From JBBRHQ01 sp963815645 (lineage in GTDB: Bacteria > Actinomycetota > Thermoleophilia > Solirubrobacterales > 70-9), in the NCBI GenBank assembly GCA_963815645.1, contig CAWFHL010000007.1, forward strand, positions 1 through 64,000: DNA of 64,000 nt. Reading direction: 5' to 3'. Below, one piece after another: positions 53,105-62,024 of the stretch (its first letter is position 1; the number at the start of each line of letters is the position of its first letter). Below the pieces are notes generated by a model, which saw only the letters and a list, made by a program, of their open reading frames with translations, searched no databases and had not been told where the DNA came from. A program made the translations under genes and the position numbers.

Positions 53105-54161
53105 GGTCCTCGAAGGAGACGGTGCGGTCGCGCCCCTCCCGCTTCGCCTCATAGAGCGCGGCGTCCGCTGTGCTAAGCAGGCCATCGGCACCCTCGGCGT
53201 CCTCGGGGAAGGCGGAGACACCGGCGCTGACCGTCAATTCGAAGGCCTCCTCTGCGAACTCGGCGTGGACACGCCCGACGATGCGGTTCGCGAGATCGAC
53301 CGCTTCGACCCGGTCCTCGACCTCGGGCACCAGAACCGCGAACTCATCTCCTCCCATCCTCGCCGCCAGGTCGCTGGTGCGGCTCTCTGCGGCGAGGATG
53401 CGGCCGAAGCGCACCAGGCAGTCGTCCCCCGTCTGGTGACCGAAGCGGTCGTTGACGGCCTTGAATCTGTCAAGGTCGAGCATCACCAGCCCGATCGGGC
53501 GCCGCCCGGCGCGCCGCGCCCGCTCGAGCTCCTCCTCGAGGCGCTCGTCGAACTCTCGCCGGTTCGGCAACCCGGTGAGGGAATCGGTGCGCGAGAGGTC
53601 GTGGAGGTGGCTGATCACGACGTCGAGGCGCTGGCGCATCAGGGTGAGCACCACCGCGGAGACGATCAGCGCGGCGATCGCGAAGGCAAGGTGTAGCTCA
53701 GGCAACGGCGCATCGCCTGCGTAGAGGGCGATCCCGTACCCGCTGCAGGCGATCAGCACCGAGACGATCGAGATCGTGAAGGAGAAGAAGTACGCAGAGG
53801 TGGCGACGATCCAGATCATGAACATCGCGTATGCCCCGGCCGATGCGCCGCCGGTGAAATAGATGAAGGTCGCGACCAGCACGCCGGAGAGCGCAGGGCT
53901 GGTCTTCAGGAACCAGCGGGGAAGTCGGCCGGCCAGACCGACCCAGATGATCCCCGCGAGCGCCGCAGCGCCGATCACGCAGAGCACTGCGAGGAGGTTG
54001 CGCCCCGGGCCGTGGGGCAGGAAGAGGGAGAGCCCGCCGACCACGGCCCCGGCGAGAAACAGCGCCCCGTAGGTGGCGGCGACCAGGCCGAGGTCCTCCG
54101 ACGGCCTCACCGGCGGCCGGTCGGTGAAGCCTTTCTTCAGTCGTTCGATCGCTGTGGACAT
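53052..54161 (-). CDS. membrane diguanylate cyclase (GGDEF) with I-site
   Basis: 369 residues, intact. About six TM segments (LGLVAATYGALFLAGAVVGG, NLLAVLCVIGAAALAGIIWV, ALSGVLVATFIYFTGG, MFMIWIVATSAYFFSFTISI, HLAFAIAALIVSAVVLTLMR). Then SRTDSLTGLPNRREFDERLE, MLDLDRFKAVNDRFGHQTGD and ARMGGDEFAVLVPE. The signature is intact and an RxxD inhibitory site (RTSD) lies five residues before GGDEF, so an active, product-inhibited c-di-GMP synthase is expected. ATG at 54161. Confidence 0.9.
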   Translation of the reverse strand: MSTAIERLKKGFTDRPPVRPSEDLGLVAATYGALFLAGAVVGGLSLFLPHGPGRNLLAVLCVIGAAALAGIIWVGLAGRLPRWFLKTSPALSGVLVATFIYFTGGASAGAYAMFMIWIVATSAYFFSFTISIVSVLIACSGYGIALYAGDAPLPELHLAFAIAALIVSAVVLTLMRQRLDVVISHLHDLSRTDSLTGLPNRREFDERLEEELERARRAGRRPIGLVMLDLDRFKAVNDRFGHQTGDDCLVRFGRILAAESRTSDLAARMGGDEFAVLVPEVEDRVEAVDLANRIVGRVHAEFAEEAFELTVSAGVSAFPEDAEGADGLLSTADAALYEAKREGRDRTVSFEDLSRRLSLPPAGAARQAS

Positions 54162-54265
54162 ATCGGGCGTCCGTCGCGGGCGCTGCAGGATTGATCGGCC
54201 GTCGGGACCCGCTCCGATACTCCCGGCAGCGAGACCCCAACGGATCTCGCCAACGCGCTCTGCGC

Positions 54266-55099
54266 CTACTCCTCGGCGGCTGCCGAGATCGCCGTCAGCA
54301 GCGTCGCGCAGACGCCGGCTAGACCGAAGGCGACGAAGGTCGCGCCGGTGTGGAAGCGAGCGTAGTCGAGCAGTGCGCCGGCCCGCGAGATCACCGCCAC
54401 GCTGAGCGCGGCGCCGGCGATGGCCAGGCAGACCTCGAGCACCGGGGAGGGTTCGCGCCTCCGGGGCTCGATCCCCGGATCAGGCGCCTGATAGCCCCCC
54501 GCTCGCAGGGCGGCGAGAGCGAGGAAGCCGAATCCCGTCGCGACCAGCGTCCCGGCGAGGACGTCGCTGGGGTAATGCCAGCCGAGGACGATCACCGTGA
54601 CCGAGATCGCGATCGCGTAGGCGGCGCCGAGGATCACCGCCGCCCATCGGTGCCGCCGCGGGACCACGAGGACGAGGGCAACCGCCATCGACATCGCTGC
54701 GGTCGCGTGCCCGCTCGGGAAGGAGACCGGACCGATGCCATGACCCACCACCGGCTGCACCCGCGGATGGGCGAGGACGATCTTGAGCAGCTGGGTGGTC
54801 ACGGCGGCGCCGGCGACCGCCCCGAGCCCAGCGACCAGGTGGGCGCGCCGATCCCAGCGAAAGGCGAATATGGCAAGCACGGCGAGGAAGGCGAGCAGGG
54901 GCGGAAGATCGGCGCTGTGCGCGAGCGTCTGCAGAGCCGGCGTCCTCGCCGGGGTGGCGAGGCGGCCGAGATTCTCGTACAGCCTCGCGTCGAGGTCGGC
55001 GGCGCGGATCGTCCCGTAGACGAGGAACATCACCGCGCCGAAGGCGGCTGCGCAGGCGGCCGCAGCCGCGATCGGTGCTCTCGAGAGAGCCCTGCTCAT
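54266..55099 (-). CDS. PAP2-family phosphatase, membrane
   Basis: 277 residues, intact, about seven TM segments. Phosphatase boxes: KIVLAHPRVQP (K-x6-R-x2-P form), VSFPSGHATAAMSM (PSGH) and VIVLGWHYPSDVLAGTLVAT (H-x3-D). Acts on lipid phosphates (phosphatidate or undecaprenyl pyrophosphate) outside the membrane; which one is open. Starts 18 bases after the stop of the carboxylase gene, so it may be the last gene of the DivIVA-carboxylase unit. Confidence 0.88.
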   Translation of the reverse strand: MSRALSRAPIAAAAACAAAFGAVMFLVYGTIRAADLDARLYENLGRLATPARTPALQTLAHSADLPPLLAFLAVLAIFAFRWDRRAHLVAGLGAVAGAAVTTQLLKIVLAHPRVQPVVGHGIGPVSFPSGHATAAMSMAVALVLVVPRRHRWAAVILGAAYAIAISVTVIVLGWHYPSDVLAGTLVATGFGFLALAALRAGGYQAPDPGIEPRRREPSPVLEVCLAIAGAALSVAVISRAGALLDYARFHTGATFVAFGLAGVCATLLTAISAAAEE

Positions 55100-55117
55100 T
55101 GACCAAAGGTAGCCGAC

Positions 55118-56639
55118 TCAGGCCGGGGTGACCGGATTTCGCCGCCTGGCGAAGCGACGATCCTTGCTCTCGGCGGCGGCGAAACGCCTGATCAGCTCGG
55201 CCCGGAGCTCCGCCGGCTCGACCACCGCGTCGACCACCAGCTCCGAGGCCAGGTGGAGGATGTCGATGTCCTCCGCGTACTCGCGGCGCTTCTCTTCGAC
55301 GAAGCGCTCGGCGCTCGCCCGGGTCCTCGATCGCCTGGATCTGGTTGAAGAAGACCGCGTTGACCGCCGCCTGCGGGCCCATCACGGCGATCGAGGCGCT
55401 GGGCAGGGCGATGCAGCAATCGGGCTCGAAGGCCGGGCCGGCCATCGCGTAGAGGCCGGCGCCGTAGGCCTTGCGGACGATCACCGAGATCTTCGGCACG
55501 GTCGCCTCGGAGACCGCGCTGATCATCTTCGCCCCGTGGCGGATGATTCCCTGGCGCTCGACCGCGGTGCCGATCATGAACCCAGGGACGTCGGCGAGGA
55601 AGAGCAGCGGCAGGTTGAAGGCGTTGCAGGTCTGGATGAAGCGCGCACCCTTGTCGGCGGAGTCGACGAACAGCACGCCGCCCTTCTGGCGGGGCTGGTT
55701 GGCGACGATCCCGATCGCGCGACCGTCGAGGCGTGCGTAGCCGACGATCAGCTCCTTTGCCCAGCGCTCGTGCACCTGCAGCAGCGAGCCCTCGTCGACC
55801 AGCCGCTCGATCAGCTCGCAGATGTCGAACGGCTGATTCTCGTCCTCGGGGATGATCTCGGCGATCGGCTCCGCCGAGGCGGGCTCGGCCGGAGGCGCAG
55901 AAGGCGGCTCCTCGCGCCAGTTGGCCGGCATGTAGGAGAGGTAGCGACGGGCGGTGTCGATCGCCTCGGCGTCGCTGCCGGCGAGGAAGTGGCCGCAGCC
56001 GGAGACGCCGGTGTGCATCTTGGCGCCCCCCATCTCCTCGAGGCTGACGCTCTCGCCGATCACCATCTCGGCCATCCGCGGGGATCCGAGGTACATCGAG
56101 GCGTTGCCCGCCCGCATGATCACCACGTCGCAGAAGGCCGGGATGTAGGCGCCACCGGCGGCGCTCGGCCCGAACAGCAGGCAGACCTGGGGCACCTGGC
56201 CGGAGAGGCGGACCTGGTTGTAGAAGATCCGACCGGCGCCGCGGCGGCCCGGGAACATCTGCACCTGATCGGTGATCCTCGCGCCGGCCGAGTCGACCAG
56301 GTAGATCATCGGGATCGCCAGCTTCAGCGCTCGCTCCTGGATCCGCAGGATCTTCTCGACGGTCTTCGGGCCCCAGGAGCCCGCCTTGACGGTCGGGTCG
56401 TTCGCCATCAGCGCCACCTTGCGGCCGCCGATCAGCGCCGTGCCGGTGATCACCCCGTCGGCGCCGAGGCCGTCGCTCTCCCAGTTGGCGAGCAGCGCCT
56501 CCTCCGCGAAGCTCCCGGCGTCGATCAGGCGCTCGACCCGCTCGCGGGCCTCCAGCTTGTCCTGCTCGGCCAGCTTCGAGTGGTGCCGCTCAGGGCCCCC
56601 GGAGAGAGCGGCCTCGAGCGCCGGCCGGATATCGCTCAC
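55118..56639 (-). CDS. acyl-CoA carboxylase beta subunit (carboxyltransferase), one frameshift
   Basis: Transfers the carboxyl group from biotin to an acyl-CoA (propionyl-, methylcrotonyl- or acetyl-type). KLEARERVERLIDAGSF, GADGVITGTALIGGRKVALM, IPMIYLVDSAGARITDQVQM, CLLFGPSAAGGAYIPAFCDV (acyl-CoA oxyanion site), VNQ/ANQPRQKGGVLFVDSADKG, LFLADVPGFMIGTAVERQGI, RKAYGAGLYAMAGPAFEPD. An indel near 55320 restores the end (EDIDILHLASELVVDAVVEP, NPVTPA). GTG start overlaps the DivIVA-like stop (GTGA). Presence of HMG-CoA lyase favours a methylcrotonyl-type role, but no biotin carrier subunit is seen. Confidence 0.85.
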
Positions 56640-57277
56640 TCGGCCTCGGCCGTCGCCGCTTCCGTTGTCTCGGCCTCGCTGAAGGACGCACCGTTCGAAG
56701 CGCTCGCCCCCCGCGGCTCGCCGCGAGCGCGGCTGGCGGTGCCGGCGATGCTGCCGGCAATCTCCTCGAGCTCGTCGAGCAGCTGGTCGCGGCGCTCGGC
56801 CAGATCGGCGATCACCCCTTCGAGAGCCTCGCGCCTGCTCTGGCCGTCGGCGATGATCTTTCCGGCCTGCTCACCGGCTTCCTCGCGCATGCGCAGCGCG
56901 TAGGCGTCGGCCTTGCCACGCTCGGCCTGCGCGTAATCGTCGGACTCCGTCCGGATCCTCTCCGCGTAGTCGTCGGCCTCGACACGGGTAGCGTTCGCCT
57001 CGATTCGCGACTGCTCGACCGTCTCCGCCGCCTCGGCCTCGGCCTCGGAGCGGATCGAGCCCGCCGCCTCGCCGGCGGCGCTGAGAACGCCCGCGGTATG
57101 GCGGCCGACGTTGTCGAGCTCGCGCCTCACGGCCTCGGACGGCTCGACCTCCGCGCCCCCGCCCTCGAGCCATTCGGCGAGGTCATGGAGGTAGGCGTCG
57201 ACCTCCTCGGTGTCATAGCCGCGACGGGAGCTGTTGAAGGTGGCGCTGCGAATGCGATCGACGCTCTCTTGATCCAC
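56636..57277 (-). CDS. DivIVA-domain coiled-coil protein
   Basis: 213 residues from GTG at 57277 behind GGAGGAG. The N-terminal DivIVA motif ESVDRIRSATFNSSRRGYDT, EEVDAYLHDLAEWLEGGGAE is the conserved membrane-curvature domain; the rest is long acidic coiled coil (IRSEAEAEAAETVEQSRIEA, YAERIRTESDDYAQAERGKA, LEGVIADLAERRDQLLDELE). Expected at cell poles or septa. Coupled to the acyl-CoA carboxylase beta gene, an arrangement seen in other Thermoleophilia (recall, not checked). Intact. Confidence 0.8.
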   Translation of the reverse strand: MDQESVDRIRSATFNSSRRGYDTEEVDAYLHDLAEWLEGGGAEVEPSEAVRRELDNVGRHTAGVLSAAGEAAGSIRSEAEAEAAETVEQSRIEANATRVEADDYAERIRTESDDYAQAERGKADAYALRMREEAGEQAGKIIADGQSRREALEGVIADLAERRDQLLDELEEIAGSIAGTASRARGEPRGASASNGASFSEAETTEAATAEAE

Positions 57278-57314
57278 TCTCTCCTCCTTCGTGTACTCGC
57301 TGGGGGTCGGGTTA

Positions 57315-58199
57315 TCAGGCCCCGGGGTCGACCGGAACCGGCTTCTCGCCCGAGTAATCGTAGAAGCCCCGCCCCGTCTTGCGGCCGAAATGACCTGCGT
57401 CGACGAGCTTTTGCAGAGTGGCCGGTGGGGCGAACCGCTGCTCGCCGTAGGAGGCGAGCATGACCTCGGCGATCGAGGCAAGGGTGTCGAGGCCGACGAA
57501 ATCACAGAGGGTGAGCGGCCCCATCGGATGGCTGGCCCCCGCCATCATCCCGGTGTCGATGTCCTCGATCGAGCCGATTCCCTCCTCGAGCCCGCGGATC
57601 GCGTCGAGCAGGTAGGGAACCAGCAGGCGATTGACGATGAAGCCGCGGTTGTCGCCGGCGGCGACAGTGGTCTTGCCGAGCTTCTCCCCGAGCATGAAGC
57701 CGAGGTCGTAGGCGTCCTCGGACGTCTCCTCGGCGCGAACCACCTCGAGCAGGGGCATCACCTGGGCCGGGTTGAAGAAGTGCAGGCCGAGGAAGCTTCC
57801 GGCCCTGCCGGTGGCGGCGGCCTGGTCGGCGACCGAGAGCGAAGACGTGTTGGAGGCGAGGTAGGCGCCGTCCTTGACGACCGCGTCCACGTCGCGCCAC
57901 ATCTCGAGTTTCCCGTCGAGGTCCTCGGTCATCGCCTCGATCACCAGGTCGCTGTCGGCGAGGTCGGCGTAGTCGAGGGTGCCGGTGATCCGCGAGCTGA
58001 TCGCCTCGGCCTCGGACTGCTCGAGCTTGCCCTTCTCGACCGCGCGGGCAAGCTGCTTCTCGATCTTGCCGATCCCGGCGTCCAGCTTCTCCTGGGAGAG
58101 CTCGCGGACGACGACGTCCCAGCCCGCCTGGGCGCAGATCTGGGCGATCCCATGGCCCATCAGGCCGCAGCCGACGACACCAACCTTCTCGATCTCCAC
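57315..58199 (-). CDS. 3-hydroxyacyl-CoA (3-hydroxybutyryl-CoA) dehydrogenase
   Basis: NAD-dependent oxidation of 3-hydroxyacyl-CoA. 294 residues, intact, GTG start. NAD fold VGVVGCGLMGHGIAQICAQA; substrate Ser/Asn LASNTSSLSVADQ, catalytic His LGLHFFNPAQVMPLLEVVRA with the paired Glu; RGFIVNRLLVPYLLDAIRGL; C-terminal GHFGRKTGRGFYDYSGEKPV. Length and absence of a hydratase domain fit PaaH/Hbd rather than FadB. A small SnoaL-like gene lies upstream. Confidence 0.92.
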   Translation of the reverse strand: MEIEKVGVVGCGLMGHGIAQICAQAGWDVVVRELSQEKLDAGIGKIEKQLARAVEKGKLEQSEAEAISSRITGTLDYADLADSDLVIEAMTEDLDGKLEMWRDVDAVVKDGAYLASNTSSLSVADQAAATGRAGSFLGLHFFNPAQVMPLLEVVRAEETSEDAYDLGFMLGEKLGKTTVAAGDNRGFIVNRLLVPYLLDAIRGLEEGIGSIEDIDTGMMAGASHPMGPLTLCDFVGLDTLASIAEVMLASYGEQRFAPPATLQKLVDAGHFGRKTGRGFYDYSGEKPVPVDPGA

Positions 58200-58240
58200 T
58201 TATTTGACTCCTGGTTCGGGTATCCGAGCGAGCGCGGAGC

Positions 58241-58618
58241 CTACCCAGGAGCGACACCGAGCCGCTCGGCCATCGCCTCGGCCACGGCCTGCAGGCCGCT
58301 GAGCGGCCGGACCATCACCATCATCTCGGCGATCAGGTCGTCTTCACCGAAACGGAGGACGTCGACGCCGTGCAGCCGGCGGTCGCCGACCCGCGCCTCG
58401 AAGACCAGCACCGCCGAGTCGCCGGACTCGACCTGGTCGGTGTAGCGAAAGTCCTCGAACACCTCGACGACGTTGCCGAGCAGCAATCTGAGCGCGTCGA
58501 GGCCCTCATAGGGCTTGTAGACGGCCGGGCTGCGGAAGACGACCTCGGGGGAGAACAGCTCCTCGATCGCCGAGAAGTCCTTCGCCTCGGCCGCGGCGCG
58601 GAAGGCATCGCTGCGCAT
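58241..58618 (-). CDS. SnoaL/NTF2-like protein, metabolic-cluster type
   Basis: 125 residues, intact: MRSDAFRAAAEAKDFSAIEE, LFSPEVVFRSPAVYKPYEGL, LLLGNVVEVFEDFRYTDQVE, AVLVFEARVGDRRLHGVDVL, RFGEDDLIAEMMVMVRPLSG. No MSQENVE start or EALEAAGL end, so not part of the island family. Between HMG-CoA lyase and hydroxyacyl-CoA dehydrogenase genes, same strand; role unknown. Confidence 0.7.
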   Translation of the reverse strand: MRSDAFRAAAEAKDFSAIEELFSPEVVFRSPAVYKPYEGLDALRLLLGNVVEVFEDFRYTDQVESGDSAVLVFEARVGDRRLHGVDVLRFGEDDLIAEMMVMVRPLSGLQAVAEAMAERLGVAPG

Positions 58619-58627
58619 CGCCTGACC

Positions 58628-59554
58628 CTACTCCTCCCCGCCCCAGTCCACCGGACCGGCGCGCAGCACGTGGGCGCCGAGAGGCCGGCCGAGGACCTCC
58701 TGCGCGGCCCGCGAAGCATCGATCAGCGCCGGCAGGGAGATCCCGGTCTCGATCCCCATCTCATGCAGCATCGAGACGACGTCCTCGGTCGAGACGTTTC
58801 CGGTCGAGCCCGGGGGCACCGGGCAGCCGCCGAGCTCGCCGAAGCTCGACTCGAACGACCCAACTCCCTCCTCCAGCGCCGCGAGGACGTTGGCGAGGCC
58901 CTGGCCGCGGGTGTTGTGGAAGTGGGCGGTGAGCTCGGCTCCGGGCAGGCGCACACGCGCCGCGGCGAAGAAGGAGCAAACCTGGCGGGGATTCGCCATC
59001 CCCGTCGTGTCGCCGAAACCGACCTCCTCGCAGCCCGCCTCGACCAGGGTGGCGGCGATCTCCAGGACCCGCTCCGGCGGGACCTGGCCCTCGTAGGGGC
59101 AACCGAAAGAAGTCGCGATCACGCCCTCACAGCGCAGCTCCGCCTCCTGCGCCGTCTCCAGGACGCTGCGGAGACCCGATAGCGACTCCTCGATCGTGCG
59201 GTTGACGTTGCGGCGGTTGTGGGTCTCCGAAGCCGAGAGGAAGACGCTGATCTCATCGAAGCGCCGTCGCAGCTCGAGCGCCCGCTCGAGGCCCCGCTCG
59301 TTGGGGATCAGAACCGAAAGCGACACCCCATCGCGGCGTTCGATTCCCGCGAGGACCTCGGCGGCGTCGGAGAGCTGGGGAATGACCTCGGGGCGGACGA
59401 ACGAGGTCACCTCGACCCGACGCACCCCGGAGGCGGTGAGCAGGTCGATCAGCCGCACCTTCTCGACGGTCGGGATCACCTCCGGCTCGTTCTGGAAGCC
59501 GTCCCGCGGCCCGACCTCGCGGATCTTGACCGTTGAGGGAAGCTCTTCGCTCAC
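58628..59554 (-). CDS. hydroxymethylglutaryl-CoA lyase
   Basis: Cleaves HMG-CoA to acetoacetate and acetyl-CoA, the last step of leucine breakdown. GTG at 59554 (VSEELPSTVKIREVGPRDGF). TIM barrel: EVTSFVRPEVIPQLSDAAEV, LSASETHNRRNVNRTIEESL, VEAGCEEVGFGDTTGMANPR, ELTAHFHNTRGQGLANVLAA (metal His-x-His), catalytic-loop Cys in LGGCPVPPGSTGNVSTEDVV. 308 residues, intact. An earlier in-frame start adds an Arg-rich stretch and is unlikely. Confidence 0.9.
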   Translation of the reverse strand: MSEELPSTVKIREVGPRDGFQNEPEVIPTVEKVRLIDLLTASGVRRVEVTSFVRPEVIPQLSDAAEVLAGIERRDGVSLSVLIPNERGLERALELRRRFDEISVFLSASETHNRRNVNRTIEESLSGLRSVLETAQEAELRCEGVIATSFGCPYEGQVPPERVLEIAATLVEAGCEEVGFGDTTGMANPRQVCSFFAAARVRLPGAELTAHFHNTRGQGLANVLAALEEGVGSFESSFGELGGCPVPPGSTGNVSTEDVVSMLHEMGIETGISLPALIDASRAAQEVLGRPLGAHVLRAGPVDWGGEE

Positions 59555-59564
59555 GGCTCGGAGC

Positions 59565-59886
59565 TTAGGGGCCCAACTTCCGGAGGCGGGCCGCGACCGC
59601 AGCCGGGGTGTTGCGAACGTGATCGGGTCCGTGCGCGACCTGGACATGGGTGAAGCGGAGCGTCGTGAGCCCCGCTCGAGCGTGAGCTTGATCTCTCAGG
59701 CGATCCCGAGATTGCTCGGTAGGAGTGCGGTGGTAGCGCAGGCCGTCGGTTTCGATCACCAGGCCGAGAGACGGCCAGTAGAAGTCAACTCTGAAGCGGT
59801 TGAGTCGGGCGCCGGTAACGGGAGGCGGCAGGCCGGCGGCGCGGGCCAGGGGCAGAAAGCGGCGCTCCAGTTCGGAGTCGGTTCGC
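59565..59886 (-). pseudogene. DUF559-type endonuclease-fold fragment
   Basis: ELERRFLPLARAAGLPPPVT, GARLNRFRVDFYWPSLGLVI, ETDGLRYHRTPTEQSRDRLR, DQAHARAGLTTLRFTH. This is the C-terminal domain (VDFYWP...E-x-DG-x-x-YH) of DUF559 proteins common in actinobacteria. An in-frame TAA sits just upstream of GRTDSELERRF and no start codon precedes the conserved part, so the N-terminal half is missing. Confidence 0.65.
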
Positions 59887-59911
59887 CCTTAGCGCGGGGC
59901 GGCCATGGCCC

Positions 59912-60286
59912 TTAGTCGCGCTTCACGCCGCCCACGTCGATCACGCGCCGCTCGTGCGTGCCGATTCCGATCGTCCGCTCACCCTCGCGGACCTCGACGT
60001 CGAAGCGCAGCTTGCGCTGGTCGGCGATCTCGCCCAGCTCGGAGCTGACGGTGCACTCGCTGCCCTCGAGTGCGGCGGCGACGTGCTTGACGCAGACCTC
60101 GAAGCCCACGGTCGCCTTGCCGTCGGGGAGGTTCTCGAAGGCGAGGACCGAGGAGCAGGCCTCCATCATCGCGATCATCCCCGGGGTGGAGAGGACGCTG
60201 GCACCGATTGTCCCCCCGACGTCGGTGACGAGACGATCGGAGACGGTGAACGCCTCGGTCCGCTCGATTCCCGGCTCCAGTGGCAT
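59912..60286 (-). CDS. hotdog-fold thioesterase (FlK-like)
   Basis: 124 residues from MPLEPGIERTEAFTVSDRLV. TDVGGTIGASVLSTPGMIAM, MEACSSVLAFENLPDGKATV (the catalytic-type Glu), GFEVCVKHVAAALEGSECTV, FDVEVREGERTIGIGTHERR. Layout matches fluoroacetyl-CoA thioesterase-like hotdog proteins that hydrolyse short acyl-CoAs. Ten bases after the stop of the SDR gene; same unit. Confidence 0.72.
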   Translation of the reverse strand: MPLEPGIERTEAFTVSDRLVTDVGGTIGASVLSTPGMIAMMEACSSVLAFENLPDGKATVGFEVCVKHVAAALEGSECTVSSELGEIADQRKLRFDVEVREGERTIGIGTHERRVIDVGGVKRD

Positions 60287-60296
60287 CGCCGCCGCC

Positions 60297-61030
60297 CTAC
60301 ACCATCCCGAGGCCGCCACTGACGCCGAGCGTCTCGCCGGTCACGAAGAGGCATCATCGGAGGAGAGGAAGGCGATCGCGGCGGCCACCTCCTCGGGGCT
60401 GCCGAGCCGCCGCATCTGGGTCAGACCGCGCATATTCTCGATGATCTTTTCGCCGATCTCCCCGAACTCCTTTGCCCCCATCAGCAGCGGCGTCTCGATC
60501 GGACCGGGCGCGATCGAATTGGCGGTGACCCCGTAGCGCCCGTTCTCGCGGGCGATCACCTTCATGAATGCGATCACCCCGCCCTTCGCCGCGGAGTAGA
60601 CAGCCGAACCCTTCGATCCGACCCGGCCGGCCTCCGAGGCGGTGCTGACGATGCGCCCGTAGCCCGCCTGCTGCATGCCGGGCAGCGCCGCGGCGGTGCA
60701 GTTGAAGACGCCACTCAGATTGACCGCGATCACCCTCGCCCACTGTTCCGGGGTCGTCTGCGGGAAAAAGCCGAACTCGTCGATGCCGGCGTTGTTGACA
60801 AGGATGTCGAGGGTCCCGCTCTCGCCGACCGCCGCCTCGGCCGCGCCCAGGTCGGTCACGTCGAGCTCGACCGCGTGGCCGGAGATTTCCGCCGCCACCC
60901 GCTCGGCTCCCCCAAGGTCGATGTCGCCGATCCAGACCTCCGCGCCCTCCCCCGCGAGGCGCGCGGCGGTGGCGGCCCCGATCCCACTGGCGCCCCCGGT
61001 AACCAGGGCCTTCCGTCCTCCGAGCCTCAT
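60297..61030 (-). CDS. short-chain dehydrogenase/reductase (FabG-like), one frameshift near the end
   Basis: NAD(P)-dependent oxidoreductase, about 244 residues. MRLGGRKALVTGGASGIGAA cofactor motif; VWIGDIDLGGAERVAAEISG; LDILVNNAGIDEFGFFPQTT; GRIVSTASEAG with catalytic Ser; SAVYSAAKGGVIAFMKVIAR (Y-x3-K); GVTANSIAPGPIETPLLMGA. An indel near 60350 hides the normal SDR end (FVTGETLGVSGGLGMV). Acidic residue after the second strand (GDID) suggests NAD preference. Likely oxidises a hydroxyacyl-CoA, given the neighbours. Confidence 0.85.
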
Positions 61031-61097
61031 CGGCGGGCAGCATAGACTGGCCCGCCTTGAACGAGTCGAACCCCCGATCCGGGCGCGGACGGAGCCG

Positions 61098-62024
61098 GTG
61101 AGGGTCGCCCTGCTGGCGGGCGGCACCGGAGGCGCCAAGCTCGCCGCCGGCTTCGGGTCGCTGCTCGGACGTGACCTGGCGGTGATCGCCAACACCGGTG
61201 ACGACATCGAGATCCTCGGAGTCCACGTTTCCCCCGACCCCGACTTGATCACCTACTGGCTGAGCGGCGAGATCGACGAGGAGCGCGGCTGGGGACTGCG
61301 TGACGACGACTTCTCCGCTTTCGAGCGAATGGCCCAGCTCGGCGCCCCCGACTGGTTCAGGCTCTCCGATCGCGACCTCGCCGCCTGCCTTTACCGTCGT
61401 CACTTCGTCGACGAGGGCGGGCGCCTGACCGACGCCCAGGCGCAGATCTCCCGCGGACTGGGGGTGGCCGCCCGGGTCCTGCCGATGTGCGAGCAGCCGG
61501 TGCGCACCAAGGTCCTGACCGCCGGCGGCTGGCGTGGCCTGCAGGAGTACCTCGTGCTCGACCGGGGGGAGCCCCAAGTGGAAGCGGTCGAGCTCGACGG
61601 GATCGCCGACGCCGAGCCGACCCCCGAGGTCAGCGACGCCCTGGCGAGCGCCGAGCTGATCGTGATCGGCCCCTCGAACCCGGTGATCAGCATCGGGCCG
61701 ATCCTCGCCGTCCCCGGAGTCCCAGAGGCGATCGCCGGGTCGCCCGCTCGGGTTGTCGCGGTCAGCCCCTATGTCGCCGGGGAGGTCGTGAAGGGCCCGA
61801 CCGAGAGGTTCATGGCCGCGGTCGGCCGCCCCTCCACGGCCGCCGGGGTCGCCACTCTGTACGAGGGGCTGATCGACGGGATGGTGGTCGACGAGGGCGA
61901 CCCGGACCCGGCGCCGCAGGAGGTGCCGACAACGGCGCTGCCGACTCTGATGACCGGGCCGGAGGCACGGGCGGGCCTCGCCCGGGAGGTCCTCGACTTC
62001 GGCCAGGGGCTGGACCCGGCTTGA
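61098..62024 (+). CDS. cofD: 2-phospho-L-lactate transferase (F420 biosynthesis)
   Basis: Joins the phospholactate/PEP moiety to Fo to give F420-0 or its dehydro form. GTG start; VRVALLAGGTGGAKLAAGFG, VIANTGDDIEILGVHVSPDP, LITYWLSGEIDEERGWGLRD, LSDRDLAACLYRRHFVDEGG; AELIVIGPSNPVISIGPILA. 308 residues, intact. Divergent from the SDR gene with only 67 bases between, and first of three F420 genes. Called FbiA in mycobacteria. Confidence 0.93.
   Translation: MRVALLAGGTGGAKLAAGFGSLLGRDLAVIANTGDDIEILGVHVSPDPDLITYWLSGEIDEERGWGLRDDDFSAFERMAQLGAPDWFRLSDRDLAACLYRRHFVDEGGRLTDAQAQISRGLGVAARVLPMCEQPVRTKVLTAGGWRGLQEYLVLDRGEPQVEAVELDGIADAEPTPEVSDALASAELIVIGPSNPVISIGPILAVPGVPEAIAGSPARVVAVSPYVAGEVVKGPTERFMAAVGRPSTAAGVATLYEGLIDGMVVDEGDPDPAPQEVPTTALPTLMTGPEARAGLAREVLDFGQGLDPA

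Noticed and set aside
55128..56903. 591-codon plus-strand frame
   Set aside because: Entirely antisense to the acyl-CoA carboxylase and DivIVA-like genes, with Asp/Arg/Gly-rich shadow composition.
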